A stretch of DNA of 7,879 nucleotides, taken from Cellvibrionaceae bacterium (GTDB taxonomy: Bacteria; Pseudomonadota; Gammaproteobacteria; Pseudomonadales; Cellvibrionaceae). Under the pieces are notes generated by a model. It did no database searches and was not told where the DNA came from. It saw only the letters and a list, made by a program, of their open reading frames with translations. Position numbers and translations under genes: made by a program. Positions 1 to 7,879 of this stretch are shown here, one piece after another; positions within the stretch are counted from its first letter, which is position 1; every line of letters starts with the position of its first letter. The stretch spans positions 1 to 7,879 of the forward strand of contig JALUYN010000576.1 of the NCBI GenBank assembly GCA_027012915.1, read 5' to 3'.

Positions 1-1070
1 CGCGCTACTGTCCATCGATCGAAGATAAGGTTCATCGCTTTGCTGATAAGGATTCGCATCAGATCTTCATTGAACCCGAAGGTCTCACGACCCATGAACT
101 CTACCCCAACGGTATTTCCACCAGTTTGCCGTTTGATGTTCAGTTGGATCTGGTTCATTCCATCAAGGGCTTTGAGAACGCGCACATTACACGTCCCGGC
201 TACGCCATTGAGTATGACTTCTTCAATCCCCAAGATCTGAAATACAGTCTCGAAAACAAGTGTATCGAGGGCTTGTTCTTTGCAGGTCAGATTAACGGCA
301 CCACAGGCTATGAAGAAGCCGGTGCGCAAGGCCTTTTGGCGGGTACTAACGCCGCGTTGATGGCTAAGGGCAAAGACACCTGGTGTCCTCGACGTGATGA
401 AGCCTACATCGGTGTTTTGGTCGATGACTTAATTACCATGGGTACTCGCGAGCCGTACCGCATGTTTACCAGTCGTGCCGAGTACAGACTGCTTCTGCGC
501 GAAGACAATGCCGATTTGCGCCTCACCGAAAAGGGCCGTGAATTGGGATTGGTGGATGATGAACGCTGGCAGGCCTTTTGCGATAAGCGCGAGGCCATTG
601 CTCAGGAGCAGCAACGTCTTAAAGACACCTGGGTTCAAGCTGGCAGCGAGGAAGCCGCTCAGCTGGATGGCAAGGTCAAAGCACCTCTGACGCGCGAATT
701 TAGTCTCCATGATCTGCTGAAACGTCCAGAACTGAGTTACTCCGATGTTGCGGGCCTCAAAGGCGACATCGAGGTATCTTCTCAAGTCGCTGAACAGGTG
801 GAAATTGAAACCAAGTACGCGGGTTACATTGATCGACAACAAGATGACATCAATCGCCTGAAGCAGCATGAAAATACTGCTATACCAATGGAGTTTGATT
901 ATGCTCAGGTTGAGGGGCTTTCCAATGAAGTGAAGCAAAAGCTCACTGAAGCAAGACCTGAAACTCTGGCTCGCGCTTCACGTATTCCCGGTGTTACCCA
1001 GGCTGCTGTTTCACTGTTATTGATCTACCTAAAAAAACACGGTTTGCTGAAAAAGAGTGCCGCGCTGTGA
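1..1070 (+). CDS. mnmG: MnmG (GidA), tRNA uridine-34 carboxymethylaminomethyl-modifying enzyme, C-terminal part
   Basis: Partial gene: the first whole codon is at position 3 and the 5' part lies left of the window. MnmG is the FAD- and NADH-dependent partner of the GTPase MnmE; together they add a carboxymethylaminomethyl group to C5 of wobble uridine 34 in certain tRNAs, in the cytoplasm. The visible protein (355 aa) opens in the family signature RYCPSIEDK, whose Cys corresponds to the conserved Cys277 of the E. coli enzyme. It continues through the second signature, [17 protein letters not shown], followed by [19 protein letters not shown] and the helical C-terminal domain with [20 protein letters not shown] that contacts MnmE and tRNA. 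If numbering follows E. coli (629 aa), about 274 N-terminal residues with the FAD Rossmann motif are missing, only because of the window edge. The stop TGA (1068-1070) overlaps the rsmG start. No frameshift is seen. Confidence 0.97.
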   Translation, partial: RYCPSIEDKVHRFADKDSHQIFIEPEGLTTHELYPNGISTSLPFDVQLDLVHSIKGFENAHITRPGYAIEYDFFNPQDLKYSLENKCIEGLFFAGQINGTTGYEEAGAQGLLAGTNAALMAKGKDTWCPRRDEAYIGVLVDDLITMGTREPYRMFTSRAEYRLLLREDNADLRLTEKGRELGLVDDERWQAFCDKREAIAQEQQRLKDTWVQAGSEEAAQLDGKVKAPLTREFSLHDLLKRPELSYSDVAGLKGDIEVSSQVAEQVEIETKYAGYIDRQQDDINRLKQHENTAIPMEFDYAQVEGLSNEVKQKLTEARPETLARASRIPGVTQAAVSLLLIYLKKHGLLKKSAAL

Positions 1071-1708
1071 GTGCCTCACGTGACGTATTAAAAGTGCGCC
1101 TTGTAGAAGGTGCACTGCAAATGGGTATGACTCTATCGGCGCAACAGGCGGATGATCTGCTGGCTTATTTGTTGTTGTTTGAGAAATGGAACAAGGCCTA
1201 CAATCTCTCGGCTGTGCGTGATATCGAACAAATGCTGCCGCGACATCTGCTCGATAGTCTCAGTGTCGTACCTTACATTGATGCGGAGAATTACATTGAC
1301 GTGGGCACCGGTGGCGGATTGCCCGGGATTCCCTTAGCCATCATGTTCCCCGAGAAACGTTTCACTTTGCTCGACAGCAACGGCAAGAAATCCCGCTTTC
1401 AGTTTCAGGCGATAACGGAGCTGAAGCTCAGTAATGTCACAGTGCACAATGGTCGTGTTGAAGAGTTCCAACCTGATGAATTGTTTGATGGCGTGATCAG
1501 CAGGGCGTTTGCCAGCCTCAAGGATATGACTGACGGTTGCCACCACCTACTGAAAGCCAATGGGCGCTTTTTGGCCATGAAGGGGATTTACCCGGAAGAT
1601 GAGTTGAGCGATCTGGGAAAACACTATAAGGTTTCTGCCTCTTACCCGTTAGAGGTGCCAAACGAAGATGGCGAACGGCACCTGTTGATCATTACAGCTG
1701 AGCACTAG
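1067..1708 (+). CDS. rsmG: RsmG (GidB), 16S rRNA (guanine-527-N7)-methyltransferase
   Basis: The 213-aa protein is a SAM-dependent methyltransferase that puts the N7 methyl on G527 of 16S rRNA; loss of the E. coli enzyme gives low-level streptomycin resistance (family knowledge). Visible family blocks in order: [15 protein letters not shown], then [10 protein letters not shown], the SAM-binding glycine loop [12 protein letters not shown] (residues 78-89), [13 protein letters not shown] (motif II region), and [15 protein letters not shown]. They end in [14 protein letters not shown] and DGERHLLII near the C-terminus. Length matches the family (about 207-214 aa). The start is GTG at 1067, overlapping the mnmG stop by four bases (GTGA). 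Only a weak GAG lies upstream (1055-1057), so translation is probably coupled to mnmG. The mnmG-rsmG pairing is the classic gidA-gidB order. Confidence 0.96.
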   Translation: MSASRDVLKVRLVEGALQMGMTLSAQQADDLLAYLLLFEKWNKAYNLSAVRDIEQMLPRHLLDSLSVVPYIDAENYIDVGTGGGLPGIPLAIMFPEKRFTLLDSNGKKSRFQFQAITELKLSNVTVHNGRVEEFQPDELFDGVISRAFASLKDMTDGCHHLLKANGRFLAMKGIYPEDELSDLGKHYKVSASYPLEVPNEDGERHLLIITAEH

Positions 1709-1721
1709 TTAGAGAACCTGC

Positions 1722-1736
1722 AAGGATACAAACTTG
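1722..1736 (+). promoter_or_regulatory. Ribosome binding site that fixes the TTG start of parA
   Basis: AAGGA at 1722-1726 sits seven bases before TTG at 1734. This is good spacing, and the protein read from there (MSKIFAVTNQKGG) begins exactly as chromosomal ParA proteins do. It supports a TTG start rather than a later ATG, which would cut into the Walker A motif. Confidence 0.75.
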
Positions 1737-2537
1737 AGCAAGATTTTCGCGGTAACCAATCAGAAAGGTGGTGTTGGCAAGACCACCACTTGCGTCAATC
1801 TGGCTGCTTCGTTGGTCGCCACAAAAAAACGGGTGCTTTTGGTGGATCTCGATCCTCAGGGGAATGCCACCATGGGCAGCGGTGTTGATAAAAACAGCAT
1901 CGATATTTCCATCTACGAGGTTCTCGTCGGGGCCTGTAAGCCCGAAGATGCCATGATTGAATCGCCTAGTGGCAAATTTCAGGTTTTACCCTCCAATGGC
2001 GATCTCACCGCAGCCGAGGTGGAAATGCTCAGTCTCGATCATAAGGATCAGCGGCTGAAAATGGCTCTATCCCACGTGCAGGATCAGTTCGATTACATTG
2101 TTATCGACTGTCCTCCATCGCTGAATATGCTCACTTTGAACGCATTGGCCGCTTGTAATGGCGTTCTGATTCCAATGCAGTGTGAGTACTATGCGCTTGA
2201 AGGGCTATCTGCTCTGCTCAATACCATCAATCAGATTCAACAAACCGTGAACCCGGGCCTTATCGTCGAGGGCATCTTGCGGACCATGTATGATCCGCGC
2301 AGCAGCTTGACTCGTGACGTCAGTGAACAGCTGATGGAATACTTCGGTGACCAGCTATATCGAACTTGCATTCCCCGTAATATCCGCCTTGCAGAAGCCC
2401 CGAGTTTTGGTCAGCCGGCGTTGATTTATGATCGCCAGTCCAAAGGCGCTGTCGCCTATCTGGCGTTGGCTGGCGAAATGCTGCGCCGTCACGAACGTGG
2501 TGCGACCACTAACGAAGCCGTCAAAGAAGAAATTTAA
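1734..2537 (+). CDS. parA: ParA (Soj), chromosome-partitioning ATPase
   Basis: The 267-aa protein is a deviant-Walker ATPase of the ParA/MinD family. In the known mechanism the ATP-bound dimer coats the nucleoid, and ParB-parS complexes stimulate its ATPase and move along the gradient, segregating the origin region. Visible features are the deviant Walker A KGGVGKTT (residues 11-18, with signature Lys11 and catalytic-loop Lys16), the switch region VDLDPQGNAT (Asp38 and Asp40), Walker B YIVIDCPPS (Asp125), and MQCEYYALEGLSAL. The C-terminal half carries IPRNIRLAEAPSFGQPALIYD, typical of chromosomal Soj proteins. There is no N-terminal helix-turn-helix, so this is the short chromosomal type (Ia plasmid ParA proteins carry one). 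The start is TTG. It lies 25 bases after rsmG and 19 before parB, consistent with cotranscription. Confidence 0.97.
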   Translation: MSKIFAVTNQKGGVGKTTTCVNLAASLVATKKRVLLVDLDPQGNATMGSGVDKNSIDISIYEVLVGACKPEDAMIESPSGKFQVLPSNGDLTAAEVEMLSLDHKDQRLKMALSHVQDQFDYIVIDCPPSLNMLTLNALAACNGVLIPMQCEYYALEGLSALLNTINQIQQTVNPGLIVEGILRTMYDPRSSLTRDVSEQLMEYFGDQLYRTCIPRNIRLAEAPSFGQPALIYDRQSKGAVAYLALAGEMLRRHERGATTNEAVKEEI

Positions 2538-2556
2538 AACAGGAATCTGATACGCC

Positions 2557-3471
2557 ATGGCATCAAAGAAAAAAGGATTGGGACGCGGCCTCGAGGCTCT
2601 GCTTGGTGGCGCTGCTGTGACGCCGCCGGCTGGAGCTGATTCTGAGCCCCGGGATGACAAACAATCTGATAGTGAGGCTCTAGACGGCAAATTGGCGGAA
2701 CTGCCGATTGAGTTTATGCAGCGCGGTAAGTATCAGCCGCGCCGCGATATGCACCCTGAAGCACTGGAAGAGTTGGCTGAATCCATCAAAGCTCAGGGCA
2801 TTATGCAACCCATTGTGGTGCGCCCTATCGGCGAAGATCGCTACGAAATCATAGCCGGAGAGCGTCGCTGGCGCGCTTCACAATTGGCCGGTCTCGAAAA
2901 GATTCCTTGCGTAGTGCGTGAGGTTCCGGATGAAGCCGCCATTGCCATGGCTCTGATTGAGAATATTCAGCGCGAAGATCTCAATCCGATGGAAGAGGCG
3001 ATGGCCTTAAAGCGTCTGCAGGATGAATTCGAACTGACTCATCAGGAAGTCGCGCAGGCCGTGGGTAAGTCTCGTACCACCGTCACTAACTTGCTGCGTC
3101 TGATTGCACTGACCGACGATGTGAAAAAAATGCTCGAGCATGGCGATCTTGAGATGGGGCATGCCCGATCGCTGTTATCTCTGGACGCCAGTGATCAGCG
3201 AGAGATAGCCCGACAAGTTGTGGCTAAAGGCTTGTCGGTGAGACAAACCGAAGCCTTGGTACGCAAGCTCCAGCAGGCGCCGAACACAGTAGATAACGCC
3301 TCTCAGGAAACCAGTTCTGACATCAAGAAACTCGAAGAAGGGCTATCGGAGAAAATCGGTGTTCCGGTTCAGCTAAACCACAGCGCCAAGGGCAAGGGAA
3401 AATTGACTCTCAGTTACAACAATCTGGATGAGTTGGATGGTATTTTGGCCCATCTTGGCTACGAATCCTGA
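2557..3471 (+). CDS. parB: ParB (Spo0J), parS-binding CTPase partition protein
   Basis: The 304-aa protein is the DNA-binding partner of ParA. It loads at parS sites, closes as a CTP-dependent sliding clamp and spreads to form the partition complex. Seen in order: the N-terminal ParA-contact stretch GLGRGLEALLGG (residues 7-18), an acidic and polar linker, and the ParB/Srx-type CTP-binding domain with QPIVVRP and GERRWRA (101-107). Next come ENIQREDLNPMEEA (from residue 135), a helix-turn-helix THQEVAQAVGKSRTTVTNLL (161-180), and the C-terminal dimerisation domain ending in LDELDGILAHLGYES. Length is usual for gammaproteobacterial chromosomal ParB. ATG at 2557 has AGGA at 2541-2544, a long 12-base spacing, so coupling to parA may help. 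It is the last gene of this run; a candidate terminator follows. Confidence 0.97.
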   Translation: MASKKKGLGRGLEALLGGAAVTPPAGADSEPRDDKQSDSEALDGKLAELPIEFMQRGKYQPRRDMHPEALEELAESIKAQGIMQPIVVRPIGEDRYEIIAGERRWRASQLAGLEKIPCVVREVPDEAAIAMALIENIQREDLNPMEEAMALKRLQDEFELTHQEVAQAVGKSRTTVTNLLRLIALTDDVKKMLEHGDLEMGHARSLLSLDASDQREIARQVVAKGLSVRQTEALVRKLQQAPNTVDNASQETSSDIKKLEEGLSEKIGVPVQLNHSAKGKGKLTLSYNNLDELDGILAHLGYES

Positions 3472-3512
3472 CCCCTCGATACTGGCTTTCAAGTAAGCAC
3501 CTACTACATCTT

Positions 3513-3541
3513 GGGGTCCCCATCTTAACGGACCCCTATTT
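3513..3541 (+). terminator. Candidate intrinsic terminator after parB
   Basis: A 7-bp perfect stem, GGGGTCC (3513-3519) and GGACCCC (3530-3536), with a 10-base loop is followed by TATTT. The stem is GC-rich and stands 41 bases after the parB stop, where the upstream transcript should end before the atp promoter. The T tail is short and interrupted, so termination may be partial. A CATCTT direct repeat (3507-3512 and 3521-3526) brackets the left arm. Confidence 0.5.
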
Positions 3542-3564
3542 CCAGCCTTAGACCAATGGATGAC

Positions 3565-3582
3565 CGCTTTTCTGGCGCTTTT
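3565..3582 (+). repeat. Phased CGCTTTT direct repeats upstream of the atp promoter
   Basis: Two exact copies of CGCTTTT (3565-3571 and 3576-3582) are spaced 11 bases start to start, about one helical turn, and end two bases before the -35 element. The phased T tracts resemble an UP-element-like or intrinsically bent sequence that could raise promoter strength. Function is inferred from position only. Confidence 0.4.
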
Positions 3583-3584
3583 GG

Positions 3585-3613
3585 TTGCTAGCACACGGCC
3601 TTGCCACTATAAT
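3585..3613 (+). promoter_or_regulatory. Sigma70-type promoter of the atp operon
   Basis: The -35 element TTGCTA (3585-3590) and the perfect -10 TATAAT (3608-3613) are separated by an optimal 17-base spacer. The expected start of transcription is near 3620-3621, giving a leader of about 86 bases before the atpI TTG. The stretch just after the -10 is GC-rich (CGCGTCGCC from 3615), the kind of discriminator seen at promoters that respond to growth rate and ppGpp; that link is inference. It lies between the parB terminator candidate and atpI and is the only strong promoter I could find in the window. Confidence 0.85.
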
Positions 3614-3620
3614 TCGCGTC

Positions 3621-3706
3621 GCCTGTAATCGAGCCCTCAGAAGCTCTAGGCAGCACAGTGGTAGAGCAAGCAATATGTTGGTCCCCAAAGGGCCCGAGAG
3701 ACAGCC
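3621..3706 (+). promoter_or_regulatory. atp operon 5' leader with two small hairpins
   Basis: The presumed untranslated leader holds an inverted repeat, GCTCTA (3643-3648) with TAGAGC (3662-3667), enclosing 13 bases. A second compact hairpin lies at 3680-3694 (GGTCC with GGGCC, one G-U pair, loop CCAAA). The second sits just before the weak purine-rich GAGAG (3696-3700) that must serve as the atpI ribosome binding site, so it could limit access to it. The stems are short and no known riboswitch class is recognised. Confidence 0.4.
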
Positions 3707-4075
3707 TTGACCAGCATAAAAAGACCGCCAGTTTTGATCGTTCCCGCCGTACAGAGCATTGTGCTGGCTGTTACGACACTGCTCCTGACTATGAGTGACA
3801 GACTAGATCCCCTGTCCTACTTGTCTGGTGGCTTGATTGCGGTTATCCCGCACCTCTATTTTTCTGTCTATGCCTTTCGCTATATGGGAGCCCGAGCGGC
3901 CAGAGATATCACCCAATCCTTCTACAAAGGGGAAGTGGGAAAATACGTGCTGACCTTAACTGGATTTGCCGTCGCGTTTATTTGGTTGGTCCCAGTGGAT
4001 GTTGTGGCTCTGTTCGCTGGTTACGGATTTATGTTGATGTTGCAGTGGTGGATGACCGCCAAAGTGATTGATTGA
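3707..4075 (+). CDS. atpI: AtpI, ATP synthase assembly/accessory protein
   Basis: This small hydrophobic protein (122 aa; E. coli AtpI is about 126 aa) is encoded first in the operon. AtpI is not a structural part of the finished enzyme; it is reported to help assembly of the c-ring and to be dispensable in some species. Four membrane segments are visible: roughly residues 8-28, 36-57, 79-98 and 100-117. The family-like patch GARAARDITQSFYKGEVGKYVLT lies between helices 2 and 3, and the protein ends in LQWWMTAKVID. The start is TTG at 3707: the frame is closed by TAG at 3662-3664 and has no ATG, GTG or TTG between. The Shine-Dalgarno is poor, consistent with low expression. Assignment rests on position, length and topology as well as sequence. 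Confidence 0.9.
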   Translation: MTSIKRPPVLIVPAVQSIVLAVTTLLLTMSDRLDPLSYLSGGLIAVIPHLYFSVYAFRYMGARAARDITQSFYKGEVGKYVLTLTGFAVAFIWLVPVDVVALFAGYGFMLMLQWWMTAKVID

Positions 4076-5078
<1,003 letters not shown>

Positions 5079-5081
5079 TAA

Positions 5082-5381
<300 letters not shown>

Positions 5382-5432
5382 TTTTCCCTCACCCTTTTGT
5401 AACGTCTATTCAAAGAACAAAGAGGTGTCGGT

Positions 5433-5903
5433 GTGAACATTAATCTGACTTTGATCGGCCAAACGATTTCGTTTGCGTTCTTCGTGCTGTTCTGCATGAA
5501 GTTCGTATGGCCTGCGCTGATTTCCATTATGGAAGAGCGCGAAAAGAAAATCGCCGATGGTCTGGAAGCCGCGGATCGCGCAGACAAAGATCTTGAGCTG
5601 GCTCAGAAAAAAGCCACTCAACAACTTCGTGAAGCGAAAGAAGAAGCCGCAGCAATTATCGAGCAAGCTAACAAGCGTGCTGGCCAGATTGTTGAAGAAG
5701 CCAAAGATCAAGCGAAAGCCGAAGGTGATCGCCTGAAAGTGGCTGCTGAAGCTGAAATTGAGCAGGAAATGAACCGCGCTAAAGAAGAACTGCGTGGCAA
5801 GGTTGCTGCCCTGGCGTTGGCGGGTGCTGAAAAAGTACTGGCTGCGTCTATCGATGAAAAAGCTAACAGCGAGTTGGTAAACCAGTTAGCAGCTGAATTG
5901 TAA
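5433..5903 (+). CDS. atpF: ATP synthase Fo subunit b
   Basis: The 156-aa subunit b forms the dimeric peripheral stalk tying subunit a to delta/alpha. One N-terminal membrane helix (about residues 5-27, ending in CMKFVWPAL) leads to Arg36 in [11 protein letters not shown], the hinge region conserved in E. coli. A long, highly charged, alanine-rich coiled coil follows to about residue 130. The C-terminal [12 protein letters not shown] and the end QLAAEL are the delta-binding part. Length equals the E. coli protein, and the GTG start is shared with E. coli atpF. GTG 5433 has AGAGG (5421-5425) seven bases upstream; the GTG two bases earlier (5431) is out of frame. The 51-base gap after atpE shows nothing notable. 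It is followed by atpH after 13 bases. Confidence 0.97.
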   Translation: MNINLTLIGQTISFAFFVLFCMKFVWPALISIMEEREKKIADGLEAADRADKDLELAQKKATQQLREAKEEAAAIIEQANKRAGQIVEEAKDQAKAEGDRLKVAAEAEIEQEMNRAKEELRGKVAALALAGAEKVLAASIDEKANSELVNQLAAEL

Positions 5904-5916
5904 GTGAGGTAACACA

Positions 5917-6453
5917 ATGGCCGAACTTACTACCTTAGCAAGACCTTACGCAAAAGCGACTTTTGAAGCCGCTGATGCGGCTGGCGCTTTGGCGCAGTGG
6001 TCTGAGATGCTGAAACTGGTAGCTGCTGTATCACAGCAGGAAGTAATGACCAAGGTATTGGCTTCGCCATCCTTGACCACGGAACAAAAAGCGAAAGCTT
6101 TTGTTGAAGTGTGTGGTGACGAAATTGACGCTAAGGCCGCTAATTTGATTGGCGCTCTGGCAGACAACAGTCGCCTGCAGTTACTGCCTGAAATTCAACA
6201 GTTGTTTGAGCTGCACAAGGCTCAGCGCGAGAAATCTGTTGATGTAGTTGTGACTACAGCTTTCGAGCTATCCGGTGAACTGCAAGACAAACTGGCGAAA
6301 TCTTTGAGCACCAAGTTGGACCGTGATGTGAATCTGTCCACCGAAGTTGACGCGAGTCTGCTGGGTGGCGCCCTGGTTCGAGCGGGTGACACAGTAATTG
6401 ACGGTTCGGTTCGTGGTCGCTTGACCAAACTTGCCGAAGCAATGAACTCCTGA
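5917..6453 (+). CDS. atpH: ATP synthase F1 subunit delta
   Basis: The 178-aa delta subunit (E. coli 177 aa) sits on top of F1 and joins the alpha N-termini to the b stalk. The N-terminal helical domain (about 1-105) begins [20 protein letters not shown], typical of the family. The C-terminal signature [20 protein letters not shown] (residues 150-169) matches the delta/OSCP pattern. ATG 5917 has AGG (5907-5909) in the 13-base spacer after atpF. Its last codon and stop TGA (6451-6453) lie inside a perfect hairpin shared with the atpA leader, an unusual arrangement. Confidence 0.97.
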   Translation: MAELTTLARPYAKATFEAADAAGALAQWSEMLKLVAAVSQQEVMTKVLASPSLTTEQKAKAFVEVCGDEIDAKAANLIGALADNSRLQLLPEIQQLFELHKAQREKSVDVVVTTAFELSGELQDKLAKSLSTKLDRDVNLSTEVDASLLGGALVRAGDTVIDGSVRGRLTKLAEAMNS

Positions 6454-6469
6454 TCCCCGCGGATCAGGA
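6448..6469 (+). other. Perfect 9-bp intercistronic hairpin across the atpH stop
   Basis: TCCTGATCC (6448-6456) pairs exactly with GGATCAGGA (6461-6469) around a CCGC loop. The left arm includes the last sense codon and stop codon of atpH, and the right arm ends four bases before GAGG (6474-6477), the atpA ribosome binding site. No U run follows, so it is not an intrinsic terminator. It may affect mRNA processing or stability, or translation of atpA after atpH; this is inference. Confidence 0.75.
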
Positions 6470-6485
6470 AATTGAGGAACAGAGC

Positions 6486-7879
6486 ATGCAGCAACTGAAT
6501 CCTTCTGAAATCAGTGACATTATCAAGCAGCGCATCGACGGTCTCGATGTAACTGCTAAAGCCCAGAATGAGGGCACCGTGGTTTCCGTAACCGACGGTA
6601 TTATTCGTATTCACGGTCTGGAAGACGTGATGTACGGTGAAATGATTGAGTTTGACGGCGGCGTATTTGGCATGGCGTTGAACCTGGAGCGTGACAGCGT
6701 TGGTGCTGTTATTCTGGGTGACTACAAAGGCATCGCCGAAGGTCAGACTTGTAAGTGTACCGGCCGTATCCTGGAAGTACCTGTTGGTGACGAACTGCTG
6801 GGTCGCGTTGTAGACGCACTGGGCAACCCCATCGACGGTAAAGGTCCTATTGGTAACAGCCAAACTGACGCAATTGAAAAAATTGCACCAGGCGTAATTG
6901 ATCGTCAATCCGTTGATGAGCCTGTACAGTTTGGTCTGAAGTCCGTTGACTCCATGGTACCTGTAGGTCGTGGTCAGCGTGAGCTGATCATCGGTGACCG
7001 CCAGACCGGTAAAACCGCCATTGCTGTTGATGCCATCATCAACCAGAAAGGCACTGGCATTAAATGTATCTACGTAGCCGTAGGTCAGAAAGCATCTTCC
7101 ATCGCGTCTGTTGTACGTAAGCTGGAAGAGCACGGTGCAATGGATCACACCATCATCGTTGCAGCAACCGCTTCCGATCCTGCTGCTATGCAGTTCCTGG
7201 CACCGTTTGCCGGTACCACCATGGGTGAGTACTTCCGCGATCGTGGTCAAGATGCATTGATTGTACACGATGATTTGACCAAGCAAGCTTGGGCTTATCG
7301 TCAAATCTCCCTGCTGCTGCGTCGTCCACCAGGACGTGAAGCATATCCGGGTGATGTATTCTATTTGCATTCACGTCTGCTGGAACGCGCTTCTCGCGTT
7401 AATGCTGACTACGTTGAAAAATTCACCAATGGTGAAGTTAAAGGCCAAACCGGTTCTCTGACAGCTCTGCCTATCATTGAAACCCAGGCTGGTGACGTAT
7501 CTGCGTTTGTTCCAACTAACGTAATTTCGATTACAGATGGTCAGATCTTCCTGGAAACCGACATGTTCAATGCCGGTATCCGCCCTGCAATGAATGCCGG
7601 TATTTCGGTATCTCGTGTAGGTGGTTCTGCACAAACCAAAGTAATCAAAAAACTGTCTGGTGGTATTCGTACCGCTCTGGCTCAGTACCGCGAACTGGCG
7701 GCATTCTCCCAGTTTGCCTCCGATCTGGATGACGCTACCAAAGCTCAGCTGGATCACGGTGAGCGCGTTACCGAGCTGATGAAACAGAAACAATACGCTC
7801 CGCTCAGCACTGCTGAAATGGGTGTGATTCTGTACGCTGCCAACGAAGGCTACTTGAACGATGTTGCTGTCGATAAGAT
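6486..7879 (+). CDS. atpA: ATP synthase F1 subunit alpha, 3' end outside the window
   Basis: Open to the right edge with 464 codons and no stop; the full family length is about 513 aa, so about 50 residues are missing. Alpha alternates with beta in the catalytic hexamer and holds the non-catalytic nucleotide sites. The start [17 protein letters not shown] matches the family with one more residue than E. coli. Visible features are the beta-barrel domain with [17 protein letters not shown], the Walker A loop GDRQTGKT (residues 170-177, Lys176), [20 protein letters not shown] with the Walker B strand, and [24 protein letters not shown]. The [10 protein letters not shown] motif carries Arg377, equivalent to E. 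coli Arg376, which reaches the catalytic site. ATG 6486 has GAGG (6474-6477) eight bases upstream. Codons look strongly biased (GGT, CTG, CGT), as expected for high expression. Confidence 0.98.
   Translation, partial: MQQLNPSEISDIIKQRIDGLDVTAKAQNEGTVVSVTDGIIRIHGLEDVMYGEMIEFDGGVFGMALNLERDSVGAVILGDYKGIAEGQTCKCTGRILEVPVGDELLGRVVDALGNPIDGKGPIGNSQTDAIEKIAPGVIDRQSVDEPVQFGLKSVDSMVPVGRGQRELIIGDRQTGKTAIAVDAIINQKGTGIKCIYVAVGQKASSIASVVRKLEEHGAMDHTIIVAATASDPAAMQFLAPFAGTTMGEYFRDRGQDALIVHDDLTKQAWAYRQISLLLRRPPGREAYPGDVFYLHSRLLERASRVNADYVEKFTNGEVKGQTGSLTALPIIETQAGDVSAFVPTNVISITDGQIFLETDMFNAGIRPAMNAGISVSRVGGSAQTKVIKKLSGGIRTALAQYRELAAFSQFASDLDDATKAQLDHGERVTELMKQKQYAPLSTAEMGVILYAANEGYLNDVAVDK

Noticed and set aside
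429..938. 169-codon minus-strand frame opposite mnmG
   Set aside because: A shadow of the conserved MnmG coding frame, with no family likeness.
3649..3670. tRNA D-arm-like string (CAGTGGTAGAGCA) in the atpI leader
   Set aside because: No acceptor stem, anticodon arm or T-arm (GGTTCGAATCC-like) surrounds it, so it is not a tRNA gene; the likeness is short and probably chance.
6222..7370. A 382-codon open frame on the minus strand, antisense to atpH/atpA
   Set aside because: It lies opposite strongly conserved, codon-biased atp genes, and its translation shows no recognisable domain. Long antisense frames are a usual by-product of such codon bias.

Overview
The window is a stretch of bacterial housekeeping chromosome with the order mnmG-rsmG-parA-parB-(gap)-atpI-atpB-atpE-atpF-atpH-atpA, all on the + strand. 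This order, and the protein sequences (AtpB and AtpF close to the Escherichia coli pattern, AtpF starting with GTG as in E. coli, a chromosomal Soj/Spo0J pair next to gidA/gidB), point to a gammaproteobacterium. The presence of parAB beside atpI fits Pseudomonas- or Cellvibrio/Saccharophagus-like lineages better than enterics, which lack chromosomal parAB. The genus is my inference and I cannot fix it from sequence alone. In such genomes this block lies close to the replication origin; I saw no DnaA-box cluster here, so oriC itself is probably outside, upstream of mnmG.

Region 1 (1-3471) is a tight run of four genes. It holds the C-terminal 355 residues of the tRNA-modifying enzyme MnmG, the 16S rRNA methyltransferase RsmG (4-base overlap with mnmG), and the chromosome-partition ATPase ParA and CTPase/DNA clamp ParB (gaps of 25 and 19 bases). 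It ends in a GC-rich dyad with a weak T tail, a candidate terminator.

Region 2 (3472-3706) carries the control region of the ATP synthase operon. A near-consensus sigma70 promoter (TTGCTA, 17-base spacer, TATAAT) is preceded by helically phased CGCTTTT repeats. It is followed by a GC-rich discriminator and a leader of about 86 bases with small hairpins next to a TTG start for atpI.

Region 3 (3707-7879) is the atp operon: AtpI (assembly helper), then Fo subunits a, c and b, then F1 subunits delta and alpha. atpA runs off the right edge with 464 codons present. Intercistronic RNA signals differ from gene to gene: a dyad-rich AT-rich gap before atpB, a U-rich leader before the highly made c subunit, and a perfect 9-bp hairpin spanning the atpH stop codon just ahead of the atpA ribosome binding site. 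All are candidates for setting unequal subunit yields from one mRNA.

I found no mobile element, CRISPR array, RNA gene or unknown protein system. The coding content is ordinary; the items worth a second look are regulatory and RNA-structural.
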